Assembly (NCBI GenBank): GCA_963675135.1 | Contig: OY776129.1 | Location: 43,660,141-43,724,140, forward strand | DNA: 64,000 bases | DNA from: Galeopsis tetrahit | Taxonomy: Eukaryota; Streptophyta; Magnoliopsida; Lamiales; Lamiaceae | Direction: 5' to 3' | Shown: positions 23,421 to 35,448 of the stretch, one piece after another | Layout of the letters: each line of letters starts with the position of its first letter | Numbering within the stretch: position 1 is the first letter of the stretch | Position numbers and translations under genes: made by a program | The notes under the pieces: model-generated | Database searches by the model: none | Told to the model about the DNA's origin: nothing | The model's input: only the letters and a program-made list of their open reading frames with translations

Positions 23421-24390
23421 AAGTAGTTACATTTGTTTTTGTGCAAGTGAAGTGCGCAAATGAAGAGTATATTTACATTTCTTTTTGTGCAGATGAAGTG
23501 TCCTTGTTATGAAGTTTTCTTGTTTGAGCCTATAGTTACATTTTTTTTTTGTGTAGGCAATCATATATATATACACCACATTTTTATATTTTGCAATTTG
23601 ATCACTTAACAATTTTGTGATAATTTACTGTCGACTTGAAAATCAGTAATCTTTGAACATTTTGAAAATAACTTTTCGGTCTTTCATTCTTTTTAAATTA
23701 CAAATCGTTTGTTTGTACAGTGTGACAACACAGTGATCTAATGCAAAAAAATAAAAAATGTTGTACGATTTTCTAAAAAATAAATATGAGATTATATTAT
23801 AAAAATGTGAAAATGTCCTAAATATATTTGCATTATTCCTTTTAAAAAAATTTGTTTGTGATTTATTTTTTTTAAGCTAAATTTTACTTAAAATATGGTA
23901 TTAGGGTTTTCACTCATTGTCACCAATCCAGTAAGAAGGCGAGGAGCAGTCTTGGTGCAAAAATAGCGTTGAAGTCGTTGCAAGTTAAATTCTGGTTATA
24001 GATCAAGAGAAAACGAACAAAGTTTTAAATTTTTAAGTTGATTTTGTATATGAATACATATTGTAATTATATTATTGGAAATAAAATTAAAGGATTTATG
24101 AATACTTTGAACTAATTATTATATATTTTCTTGGTTTTTATGGGATAGCTTAACAACCGATCAAGAAAATATTGTGTTAGAGCTTAAAATGATAAACTCC
24201 GTGAAGAGAATATAAGCTTTAATGAAGCCCTGAAAAGTGGTCGACGTTGCTCCGGTTGTAGTTGCCCTATTGTCGACGGCAGGAAGGTCGAACGCTTGAT
24301 TCAGCTTCGAGCGGAGAATGCTCGACTGTGTGAAGAGGTAAAAATTACATACTGTAATACAATGTTATGAAATTATGCAAAATATTAATA

Positions 24391-24495
24391 CTCCCAGCGT
24401 CCCTTGGTAAGCTTTCCATTTTGTCAAAATGGACATCCCAAACAAAGTTTTAATCAATGCGAAAAAACAAACAGATTTCGGAGGAAAGAAGGGAG
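24391..24495. mobile_element. Small Stowaway-like MITE, right copy
   Basis: Begins CTCCCAGCGTCCCTTGG, ends GAAAGAAGGGAG, flanked by TA. It is co-duplicated with the second zipper exon; the whole block 19.8-20.66 kb matches 23.9-24.79 kb. Confidence 0.7.
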
Positions 24496-24828
24496 TACTA
24501 TAGAAAATCAATCCAAGGAAAAAAAGAATTGAAATAAACATGATCTAACAAATTTAATATTTGTCCATGCAATGTACGGGCTTGTTGTTCCTTTCTTTTA
24601 CCCATGTTTGTAAAATATCGTCCTTTATCCAATTTTGGTTAAATTTATGTTTTTCTGTAAGTAGTTACAATTTTTGTGTGTGTATGCGCGCGCTGGTGTA
24701 GTGCGCAAATGAAGAATATAGTTACTTTTTTTTTTATAGATGAAAGTGTCCTTTTTTGAGCCTATTAGTTACATTTATTTTTTTGTGTAGGAGAAGTCAC
24801 ACAAAGAGTAGTGTAGCAATCATATATA

Positions 24829-25070
24829 TATTCTTTCCATCCACAAAAAATATGACTTTTTGGATGGACACAAATTTTAAGAATAATTCATATTTTAATA
24901 TATAAGTAAATGTGGGGTAAAGAGAAAATGATATTGTCGTAGATCATTAATTTTGTTAGTAATGTAAAAAAAATTACTTAAAAGTTAATTAACTATTTAA
25001 ATAGAATGAACATATTTTGATGAAGGAAAAAATAAGACTAAATATACTTTTAGTGAACGGATGAAATATT
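24829..25070. mobile_element. Probable Stowaway-like MITE, diverged
   Basis: Left end ATTCTTTCCATCCACAAAAA and right end AGTGAACGGATGAAATAT are weakly inverted; the interior has the TTAATTAACTATTTAAATAG-like segment common to the Stowaway family in this window. Confidence 0.45.
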
Positions 25071-25267
25071 AATTAAATATATTAAGCTCTATAAGATTAG
25101 TAATTCAAAATAAGAAATAATAAGCGACGGTTCACACACCTTTAAAAAAAAATTAAAATTTAAGACAATTAATTTGATTAAAACAATTCCTAATCGTGCA
25201 GAATCAAAAGTGGGAATGAATTGGGGAAGAAGGTTGTCAAAATTTATAAAAACTTTAATTTCTTTAA

Positions 25268-25540
25268 AAATAAACATTTATTTTCATAACTCAAACATGT
25301 TTATAATTTTTTACAGAACTGATGCACAGTGTGGAGAATAAAATACACAAACATTAAATTTCACAATTATTTTTTTAGATGTTCAACATCACTCAAATTC
25401 TATCATACAATAAGAATTGAGATTTAATAAGAGACAATAAATCAGTAGCCTACAAAGTTAGAAAGAACAAAAATTTTATTCAGAAAATCACTAGCAATAT
25501 GTCAAAATCGCTCCAAATTGCAAGATCACCAAGCGCAAAT
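25268..25540 (-). repeat. Right arm of the inverted repeat flanking the homeobox array
   Basis: The reverse complement of this segment reads CTTGCAATTTGG, GTGATTTTCT, TAACTTTGTAGGCTACTG, GAGTGATGTTGA, GAGTTATGAAAATAAATGTT in the same order as 16992-17290, with scattered differences and one insertion in the left arm. The arms enclose about 8 kb. Confidence 0.8.
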
Positions 25541-26760
25541 TGCAATGCAACACAAATATAATTTGACATATTAAAACTATTAGTATAAAAATGACGTAGC
25601 AAACATGTTGTCCCTTTAAGTCTTTCAATCTTCTCTTTCAGAAGTGTAACTTTGTTCTCCAGCTCCTACGTATAATCACGGAAATAAGGCATTGATGGGG
25701 TTTAAGAGTGATTTATCTAATTATAATAACCTATATGATTACAAACCAAGCCAATAATGTCACTATAGTACAAGAAGCACTGAAGATCGAGAGAACTCAT
25801 TATGAGAGGAGAATAGAATGTATAAGGTTAGCAAAAATCATAACAACATCTCCACACCCTGATTCAATGCCATTGGAAATATAACAACAAGGAATACATA
25901 AAACGAAGTCGAATGAGAAAAAAACAGCTAGGAAGCAGCAGAGAAGACATGAGCAAAAACAGTGAGTTAGTTGTATTTTGGCTTTAAGCTACAAACATAA
26001 TTGGAACAAAGCTAACAAAACAAACAGATGAGCCTTCTCTAAATTCCACCATTCAATTATCACAAAATAACTTCGATTTTTAGTTGAATATTGCAATTGT
26101 CAACAAATAAACAAAATTGACATATGGTGAAATCAGGAAAAACACTTTCACCTTAATATAATTTTTTTTTTAAATCGGTAACTTGGTTGTATTGGTGCAC
26201 AAGACGAGACACATTCCACACTTCTAAAGTACAATGTTTTTCTGTTCTTATTTTATTTTTAAATCATAATGTCGGAGGGGTTCCTGTATTGCAATTGACC
26301 TCTGGGTTTAAAAAAAACATTGGTTGATTCAAAATGATTAAAATTGATTTTTATAGTAAAATAAAAAATGAGTAATGCTTTAAAATTAAGCACCTCTAAT
26401 AAAAAAATTATATGTTATGGTGTATACAAAATAAATAATTTTTTTTATAATTTTACAAAAAACACAATTATTACTTTTGAATAAAATAATGAGTAAAGAT
26501 AAAATATCATTTAAATTGTAAGGACAAAATTATAAAACTAGTTAGAGCAATGATGAGAAGCTCTTATAAGCTATTATAAGCATGAGAAGTGGTGTTTCAC
26601 CAAAACTGATTTTAAGTAATTAATTTACATTTGGTTATGTTTGCGAATACTTCAAAAGTGATTTTATTTTAAAAAAAAAAAGTATTTTTAAGCAGGTAGT
26701 AGTATTTGCAAACCCTCACTATATTATAATGAAAACAAAAAAAAATATGAAATATAAAAA

Positions 26761-26794
<34 letters not shown>

Positions 26795-27429
26795 TAATTG
26801 AGAGAGTTTACAAGATCAATACAAAATGTCATTACAATTAATGTTCAATCCAATGATCTTCAACTCAAGACGAATCACCACGGTATTGTTGTCCTCTCCA
26901 ATAGTGAAAAAGAAAAAAATGAGTGTACTTTTTATTCCATAAATGCGTCAAAGTCTCCATTCTTGATATGAGATAGTCTCATCACACTGAAGTGTCCTCA
27001 TGTCAAGAAACTAGAGATAAAATAAGGAACAAAAATTCATCAAATACTACATGAATCATCAAACTCACTCAAAAAAAAAGTCCCACGACAGAAAATAGGT
27101 CCCACTACATGGAAGAATTGCACAAAGCTAGGAACATACAAACTGAAAAATAAACCAAATTAAACAGAAAACAGACAAGTCAACTAGGAAGCTAAAAACT
27201 AGAAAAATAGTAAAAAATTGGGATCACCTGGTAACTTCGCGATTCGTCACCATAGCTCCGTCGGTGAGATCTACCGGTTGATCCCAACCACGCATTCAAA
27301 AACTTACTAACCCATAGATAGATTTGAGAAAAAGTGGTGCCAACAGATTTGACAAACGGCGGTGTAGGCGGAAATGTACAATGCAGCAAGTAAGAACGGA
27401 CAACCACCGATCTAACACAAAAACTTATA
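25541..27429. other. Region without a supported gene
   Basis: AT-rich. On the - strand 25669-25612, preceded by an AG, encodes a short heptad-like peptide (ELENKVTLLKEKIERLKGT) that might be a coiled-coil exon remnant, and 26230-26180 encodes VWNVSRLVHQYNQVTDL; no proper donor joins them. A (TA)n tract lies at about 26758-26788. Confidence 0.35.
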
Positions 27430-27695
27430 CTCCATCCGTTCCATAATTATTTTCACACTTTCTTTTTCGAGACATTTCACAATAACTTTCACACCTTTAA
27501 AATGTAAAATCTTTTTAAACCTCCACCCTCACAGTATCTTCAATTTTATACAAATGTCATTAATTTTTCTCCGCACATATACAAAAGTCAACTCATTTTT
27601 TTACATTTACAAAATTACCTTTCAAAATTCTCACTAAATTAATTTTTTTTATTTTATGTGTCACTTCAAATGTGAAAAAAATTATGAAACGTATA
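27430..27695. mobile_element. Stowaway-like MITE in the promoter of the RPA-interacting protein gene
   Basis: Left end after TA: CTCCATCCGTTCCATAATTA, then TTTTCACACTT; right end AATGTGAAAAAAATTATGAA then ACGTATA, an imperfect inverse. The right boundary is about 190 bp before the RPA-interacting protein start codon. Confidence 0.6.
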
Positions 27696-27885
27696 AAATA
27701 TAAAATAATTCATATAATATGATCCGCAGATATATTTTGATACTAAAAAAAAAGAGATGTAAATTGAGAAATTGTTCAATTAAGTCAGAGTGTGAGCCCT
27801 CAATAAATACCGTCGTGCATAAAAAGAGTCGTACTCGACCCGCACATTGAGGCGCGATTAGACAGTTAAGCGGAAGAGAGAAAAA

Positions 27886-30800
27886 ATGGTGGGAGATGAG
27901 GAGAAACGTCTTCGAAGTTGCCGGACATCTCTGAAAATCTCTGGTTTCAATAATTACACACAATGGAAACACAAGGTACTTTTTAATTATATATAGGTTA
28001 CCGCACATGTTTACTTCTCTATTGATGCGTACAAGTTCGGGTTCTGTTATTGTTTGCAGCTTCGGGAGAATTGCTTCAAAAGAGTTCGTGAGGATCGAAA
28101 TCGCTTGCTTTGGAAATTGAGGTTGCCCGAGACCGAGGCTAAAGACCACTCCTCCGAAAACAAGGTTCGATTTCTCTCTCCCTCCCTCATTTTTTGGTGT
28201 TTATTTCAGTAATTTTGTTCGCCTTGTAAATGTTTATATACTGAGTTGTGGTTTTGTTAGATTGCCGTCTGATATCCGTTCTTAGTCGATTAAGCAATGG
28301 AGTGATAGGCTTGTTTTTTCCTTTTCTTTATTGTGTCAATTTATGCAGTTTCAAGCCATCGGTTAACTGAAAAATCCGAAGGTGAAATTGCACTAGGAAT
28401 CTTATGGATGTTTTTGCACACTTGACTTCAGGATGTGGTAATTCTAGCCAACTATTACTAGAAGTGATTCTGATAGTGTGGAGCTTAGTACCAACACGAA
28501 TATTATGTTTAGAAATTTGAAGAAATAAGTTTCTCGTTCTCACTGTAGAACCATTTGGATGTTGCTCTATAAAAATTAATATCGCTCAAGGGAGGAAGGG
28601 ACAGTTCATAATTTTTTTCTGCATAAACTGTAAAGGTGCTACTTAGATATGTGTGGTAAAATGGAAGAGGGAACCTGTTGGGGAATGCAACCATCCTTGT
28701 GATTTCTAGTCTTTAGTATAACATCACTGTGATTCCAATTGCAGGATTTCATCAACTCAACTCTCCGGGAAATTGTTTCCGACGAACTAAGAAAAATCAA
28801 GGGGACATCACTTGATGAAAGTGTAGCTACAGTATGTTCCAATGACACTGGTGACATGATATGGGAGTATGATGGTCTTCACACAGCTTATCAAGGTGAC
28901 TGCGAAGAGATTTTAATAGAGATGCAAAGAATATTTTATGAGGATCTTGGGGGAGAGGAAAGCAGAAAAGGTTAAATACACTGAACCTTTGCTTTATGAT
29001 TATGCAGACATTTCTCTTTCTCTCTTTTCTTAAATAACAAGAATTTGGGTGCTTACCTCGAAAAAAAATATTAAAGAAACTTATGGTGCACAGAGTCAGA
29101 ATAGAAGAGGAGTCACGAAGCCAAAATATTCTTAGAATATTTTGATTTATGAGTTTCATATACGAAACAGAATACTTTCAGGTCAAATTATGAGCAGGTT
29201 TAGTTATAGTTACCAGTGTATGAATCTCTGACCAGTATAAAAATATTTATACTTCATCTATTTGCTTTTTAAAAAATGCTGAATTCCTTATTTCATATGA
29301 ACTTCATATCAGGTCTGGCCACCTTTATTTAAAAAAATTAAACTCTCTTGCATATCATCTAATTAGAGCAGCTACATATGCTTGAGAGTTATATTAGATT
29401 AATGGCTATTGGCTTCATGATTGTTCACCACGATTAACAAAAACCTCTGAAGGCTGCAATCGCAAATGCTTTTTCTGGATCTGTTCTCTCTTTTAAGGTG
29501 TTTTTTAAACGTCCTCTACAGCTTATATTTACTTGTAGCTTGTTGCAGAGCCTGCAAATTCTATCCCATGGGAGGATGAAGAAGACGAATACTTGGCTCG
29601 CATGGTGTATGATCACATGCAACTTAGCAGTGATCAGGTATAACGCGGGTATCTCCTTTTGCTTTCTCATTTTTGAAGTTTAATTGCCGATTCTTTGATT
29701 ATTAGTCTGGAGTATGAGTCCATTTAGTCAAAACTGATTCACATACACACTCATGTGTTCGCCTCTACTTTTAATATTTGCACTATTGACATAGTGTTAA
29801 TACATTTTATTGCAAAGCTCTGCAGTCAACATCCATGCACATGTTAGAAGAATATGTTTGAAATATGATAGTTTTCCTGACATTTACACAGCCACATGCA
29901 CTAAAGATTAAGACATCCTTGTCCTATAAACACCGAACAAGTAAAGCTTATTTTGATTACCTGATCTATACTGTGAATCATCTGTGGTCTCAACTAAAAT
30001 AGTGCATCATTTCACATGAAATTCTTGGCTTCTTGCTAACATAAGTGGTTGGCTAATTCAGAACAAGCTCAAACTGAGTGTCAAACAAAAAATGAGGTAG
30101 CAAAAATGTGAATGTTGAGATTGATATATGGACACACTAAATTTGATTGAATAAGTTATGAATGCATTAGAATGGAAGTGGGGGTAGCCCCAATTGATGA
30201 GAAATTAGAGAAATGTGCTAAGTGGTTTGGACATATGCATAAGAGACATGCTCCTGTACGAAAAATAGAAATTAACTCAAATAAAAAAGGGAAGGGGAAG
30301 ACTTAAAAACACTTGGAGAGAGTCTATAAAAAAAACATGTTATTACACTTAACGAGGGAATGTGAATTTACCGGACACGACGCTAAGACACAACCATATA
30401 ACAGAGCCCGCATAGTGTGATAAATGTTTATTTTGTTTTTGTTACTATAAGTGAAACTCAGTGAACGGTTCTTTACATTGCAGCTATACGGTTGAATCTG
30501 CGTTTTAGTTGTAGGCTTGTAGCATACATGAATCAGTTTATTGCATTTGTCATTGCATCTGGAGCTAATTCTTCTTTGATCACTTTGAGCGCATGGATAG
30601 TATTTTCTGTATCGCATGATTATGTTTGTATGTGCGATGTCATTGGTTTTTTCACTTCCAAAATATTACTAATATGGCCTTAAAGTATTTATGCAGTTAT
30701 TCATTAAAGCAATTTTAAGTTCACATTGGGTTGTTGACCTTATGCATGTAGTCAACGAGCTCCTGCCCCCTTCCTTTCTGAATATCTGTAGTTTCATTCA

Positions 30801-32736
30801 GACCCCTAAACATCATATTCCATTAATACAGGCTCTCAATTGCTGCAGCGGTCTGATGCTGTACTTTTTCTGTTGTATCCTTGTGTAATTTAAGATGAGG
30901 TTCACCCCCTTGTAAGTTGAGACTCATGTTGCTACTTTGCATCCCGTCCCATACCAAGCAGTCACTTGATCCACATCTCCTGACCCTAGAGTTTCCTGCC
31001 TAGGTTACCTGTAGTAGCACCAACAATAGTGGATGTATGTAATTGTCCCCACACTGGCCATAAACTAATTTCCTAATCAATTGCAATGATAATAAGTTCA
31101 TGGGTGGGATTAATCAGGTACAGGTACAGTGATAAATGTCAATTGTGTCATAATGGTTTTTTGAAAAAAATGATAACCTTGTGCTTGGAGGATGTAATAG
31201 CAATTTCTATGGGGCCATGTTCATACAGAGCGCAAAGCTCTGGCTTTAAACGGGACCCCCGCAAGTGGGCGGTGGGATTGGTCCCCCGGGATTAGTCGGT
31301 CATAGAATCGGATACCCGAGACTTCAAAAAAAATAAAAAATTAAATGATTGAGGATGCAGTACCAGTCAGAACCTCGTGCCTTGGTAGTTTTATACTCCC
31401 TCCATCCCACAAAGATAGTCATGATTCCCTTTTTGGCTTGTCCCAAATTATCTTCACTTCTATATTAAAAGTGTGTAAATTGTTTAAAATACCCCTATTT
31501 ATTTTGTCATTATTGTTTTTGTATTCAATAAATAAGGGTATAGCAGAAACTTTATACGTAATATCCAGAATTTCAAGCACAATAAATGATGTTTTATTGG
31601 TTTGTGTAAAATTCAAAACATGACTATATTTGTGGGACGGAGGGAGTACCATTTAATGATTGAGAGAATGGATCTTAAAAAGAAACCAACTCTATGAAAT
31701 GAAATCGCATACTTTGGTGTCTCTGAAAGGAAATTCATGCATGACATGGGATAAAGGAAGTTATTTGTCTAGTGTTAAAGGGTGATTATGCATCAACTCT
31801 GGAATGAGACTGAATGAGAAAAGTTCTGTGCAGCACAGATGGTGTGCTTCTGAGCTGCCGCGTAAGGCTTTTGTGTTTAGTTGCAGGCCTCTTATACCTT
31901 TAAGTTTGAGTAGTAATATCACCAGCAAATGTGACATCTCATTAGTTCCATACCAAGTGCTGTGAAAAATGAAACTACTAAATGATCTTTATTTTCCTAT
32001 GTAGGTGAGAGAGGAGGTTTGGTGCCCTATCTGCAAAACGGGAAAGTTGCTGGAAAATGATCATCATATTTATTGCAGTCAGTGCAAAATCAAACTAAAA
32101 AGAGGCCTCGAGGTCTTCTTCTCTCTCTCTATCCCTCTCCAACCTGTACATTTTCTCCTGAAAAAGTGATAGCTAGCTTAAATTACGGAGAATTATCAAT
32201 GCATGCAAAACTTTCTAAAATAAATGGGTGAATGATGTTCTAAAAAGAACCTAGGCCTTTAAAACGTGTGAATTCCCACCTCTCGCACCAAAAGTAATCT
32301 TCTAGTTTTTGTGCGATAAGGGATATGCATTACTCCATAATTTACATTGCTTCTCTCAGCATTGACGATGGGGTTTCTTTTGCTACCTATATTAATGACA
32401 GATCAAAACTATCACATTTTCTTTAAAAATAGACGTGATGCTTTGGATTGGTGGGGTATTGAGCGTCATGTTAGCATTAAATAATACAGTAGCTTATTTC
32501 AAATACTGAAATCTTATTTTTGAGTGCAGAGCATCTAAATTTGGCATTACGTTAAGTATATTTTCGTGATTTAGGTTGATTTGAACTTCTTACGGATGAG
32601 GCTGGCTGAAGCGCACATAGACCATCTTGATAGGGGATGCACGCTGAAACCTGAGTTCTGTGTTGAGACTAAATTTGAACTCACTGCTCTCTACATTAAG
32701 TGTCAAGGCTGCAAAACGTTTGACATCGTACTATAG
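27886..32736 (+). CDS. RPA-interacting protein with C-terminal zinc finger, 6 exons
   Basis: Exons: 27886-27975, 28060-28164, 28745-28970, 29549-29637, 32005-32112, 32575-32736; phases agree and the product is 259 aa. In other eukaryotes RPA-interacting proteins (RPAIN/RIP) carry replication protein A into the nucleus via importin beta. The N-terminal part is basic with WKHKLRENCFKRVREDRNRL (27-46), matching the family N domain, followed by LREIVSDELRKIK. The middle has an acidic conserved patch, IPWEDEEDEYLARMVYDHM (about 146-164). The C-terminal zinc finger has WCPIC (Cys177, 180), YCSQC (Cys194, 197), RGC and FC (Cys228, 235), and KCQGC (Cys249, 252). The exon 5 donor GTCTTC is weak but GT. 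Intron 4 (2.4 kb) contains a LINE fragment, a SINE-like tail and a MITE. It is convergent with the DUF3755 gene. Confidence 0.9.
30105..30430 (+). mobile_element. RTE-type LINE reverse-transcriptase remnant in intron 4
   Basis: In shifting + frames it shows VGVAPIDEKL-like, CAKWFGHMHKRHAPVRK, KGKGKT and LTRECEFTGHDAK, the C-terminal tail found in plant LINE reverse transcriptases of the RTE/craft type. Several stops break it. Confidence 0.7.
31196..31345 (+). mobile_element. SINE-like 3' segment
   Basis: GC-rich compared with the intron around it, with GGTCCCCCGGGATTAGTCGG, GGATACCCGAGACTTC and a terminal A run, which is the layout of plant SINE 3' regions. No promoter boxes or target-site duplication were confirmed. 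Confidence 0.4.
31396..31646. mobile_element. Stowaway-type MITE in intron 4
   Basis: Left end CTCCCTCCATCCCACAAAGA and right end TTTGTGGGACGGAGGGAG are near-perfect inverted repeats flanked by TA on both sides. Length 251 bp, no coding capacity. Confidence 0.9.
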
Positions 32737-33704
32737 CCAATTGGATCGAGCAAATGACGTGTTTGCAACCTGCTTAAAGTGAATTAGGTTTTATAGTATA
32801 GCGTTTGTTGTGGCTCTGAGCTACGATCTTTCTTTTTATGTAAATGGGATCTTGTGAAGAGCCATCTCTTGTAACAGTGACATTTTGTTTTCTTGCTTCA
32901 CATAGTTAGTTTTCAATAAGCTGTATACATAGTTTCTGATTATTTCAAAAACTCTTAAGAGTAGGGGTAGAGACGTTAAGTTTTATCATTTTTTGACACT
33001 TGTTAACAAACTGGTTAACAATTTTTTGTTGATTATTGTGTTTTTTCCTTTTTCTGTTATTATCAACAATAGATACAAGACTTAATAATGATATCCTAGT
33101 GTATTATTTTTATGTGACTCTCACAATATCACTTTTGTAAAAAAAAAAAAAAAAAGGCTCACCAAACATGATTTTACTACTTGCAGTACAGTTTTAGATA
33201 TGAAACCGATGTTGCTCTTGCAACAATCAAGCGAATTTTTTTCTATCTATTTTTAGTAGACATTTGTGTTTTATATGAATATATTCACATACTGTATATG
33301 GATATAGATTCTAACAAACAGAGAAGCACAAGTATAAATATTTCATCCACACTCCACAGCAGATGCCTTGAAATGAATAGCAGATCTTTCTATTATCTTT
33401 CCCTACACTTGCATATATGCACAACTAAAAGAAGAAAATCTGTTCTATACTATTAACCCTCTACACAACTTACATAAATCCTAGTACAACAAACAGAATG
33501 AAAACTGGAAACTGAGATGAGCTTGTGAGAGAGATGAGCTTTAAGCAACAAATGCTTGATACTTCCGTCTGGATTGAGTCGAGTAGACTAACCAAACCTG
33601 TTTTATTTCGCTATAAATATATCAAAGGCCACAACTTCGGAGAGTCAGAATCATTATCACTTATCAGTAGGTCTTGAGAAGCAAAGAAGGACCGATCTCG
33701 AGAT
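32737..33704. other. Convergent gap between the RPA-interacting protein and DUF3755 genes
   Basis: Holds the 3' UTRs of both genes; TTCAATAAGC at about 32911 may be a polyadenylation signal for the + strand gene. A run of 18 or so A at about 33139-33156. No gene seen. Confidence 0.45.
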
Positions 33705-35407
33705 TTATTTGGCCATGGATCTTCGAGGAGGAAGAATGGAGTTGGCAAGGTCTTCATTTAGCTTAACCGGGAGTGGTGGCATCTGCTTCATTAACTCTGG
33801 CAAGTCGCTGCAGCTGCAACATACAGTTGAGAGATCAATTTCCTATTTTTTTTATTTCAAGTTTCTACCATCAGTACAAATATACATGGCTCAATATCCA
33901 TGCATATCACATAACTGGGGCGAATATTCACATTTAGCGTGTTTTTCTTGATGAGAATGATGGTGTGGTCAAGTCCGTGTGTGTGGGTGGGTGGGGGGGG
34001 GGGGGGGGTGAATATCTCACACATGCACATGAGTTCATTCTTGTAAACTAAGCTTTATAACATAATTTTCATTGCAGGTGAAATCAAAAAGTCAGATCTG
34101 TTCAAATGTTGTTTAGATAAAGCACACACAAGTACACACACCATCACTTATTCTTGAAAACCTAGGCATAGATACTTAAGATATCTAAAAGCCAAGGCTT
34201 CAACAATATCTTGGTCTCACTTTTATCTTATTAGATAAGATTAACCTCAGCATACAAAGAAAGGGGCTGTGAGGTGCTTCTCTGTAGGTCTAAGCATAAG
34301 AAAATAAGTTAAATATCTAGAAAGGGTAAAGCATACATTTAAACTTATTATACTTTAAATGTTTATATTAAAATTGTAAACATTATTAAGTTCAATTTTC
34401 TATGCTTGATAAGTTCTTGGTTGGGGAGGGAGGGGAAAGGTCGGCATAGTGGGAGGGTAGCCAATGAACTGCTCCCTTGGTATTTATTTTATTGAATTTC
34501 ATTTGACTAGGCGAAAGTTTTTAACACTTTCTTTAAAAATTCTGAACAGTTCCTGTACAGAATTCCATGGATGCTGCAAATATCTGCAAATAACACTCTC
34601 ATGTTTTAGAAGGACTGCATAAAGCATGTAGGACTTACTCATTTAATATCGAAAGGATATTCATCCGAGCTTGACAGAAGAGTTCGATGTTTTCGTTGAT
34701 CTGCATGGAATAACATATGTGAAAATATGAAATACTATCATATCATTGTCAATCTGATGCATGCAATATGTCATGTCATCAAAAAGGTGAGCATAACACA
34801 GGTGATTCATACAATTCTATAAGATTCAAGCTAGATGTTTCAATCAATAGTAAAGCCAGTATACCATTCTGATGAGCTTAAATTTCAAAAGTTGGTACTT
34901 AAAATATTAACTTCTAGGTATTTTTTGTTTGATTATACATTTTTTTCTACGAGTCTAACACAAATGCATTCTATTTAGATAGACTATTGTGATTAAGAAA
35001 CAAAAGGGAAATTAGAAAGATAGCATTGAAAAGTGAATAAATTAAAAGGAACGAAGTTATGACACGGTTTTTCAAAGAAAGTGGGAAAGGAACATATGGA
35101 GAACAGGGGCAATAAACCTGGGATAAGAAGTTACACAAACTAAGACATGACTTCATTGAATTGGCTGGCAGCAGACAATCAAAGCCTAATAAATGTATTT
35201 CAGTTACAATATAGTAGAGATATAGGTTAAACAACTACAGCATAACTCTTCAACTTTTGTCTTCAAAGTAATCATAACGTCGACTGATCCATTTCCTGAC
35301 CATTCACTCGATCCCAATATGGAAATAACTTATAGATTATACATCCCTAAAAGCAATAAAGATGTTGGGGTTATCTAGGTCCTAGTAGGTGGTGTTTATA
35401 AGTAGCA

Positions 35408-35448
<41 letters not shown>

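Larger units (their letters stand above)
18533..24340 (+). pseudogene. Broken HD-ZIP class IV homeobox gene with amplified homeodomain exon
   Basis: HD-ZIP IV proteins are plant homeodomain-zipper-START transcription factors of the epidermis. Exon 1 (18533-18672) has its own ATG and encodes a 46-residue N-terminus ending in NQRHTPEQIKRLG, homeodomain helix 1. The homeodomain helix 2-3 exon encodes CPQPSKKARSSLGEE, IGLEPLQVKFWLQNKRTQTK and occurs six times, with the TGT of CPQP at 19826, 21063, 21791, 22502, 23217 and 23918. The zipper-loop-zipper exon (NDKLREEN, CSGCSCPIVDG, AENARLCEE) occurs twice, about 20052-20247 and 24150-24338. Defects: frameshift before NDKLREEN in both zipper copies; TGA for CGA in the first (LIQL*AENAR); TAG in FWL*IK of the last homeodomain copy; no START or later exons. 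Exon 1 and the first homeodomain exon still splice in frame on paper (GA|G). No working full-length product is possible from what is visible. Confidence 0.85.

Noticed and set aside
27682..28149. 155-aa reading frame on the - strand
   Set aside because: It overlaps exons 1 and 2 of the well-supported RPA-interacting protein gene on the other strand and has no recognisable motif.
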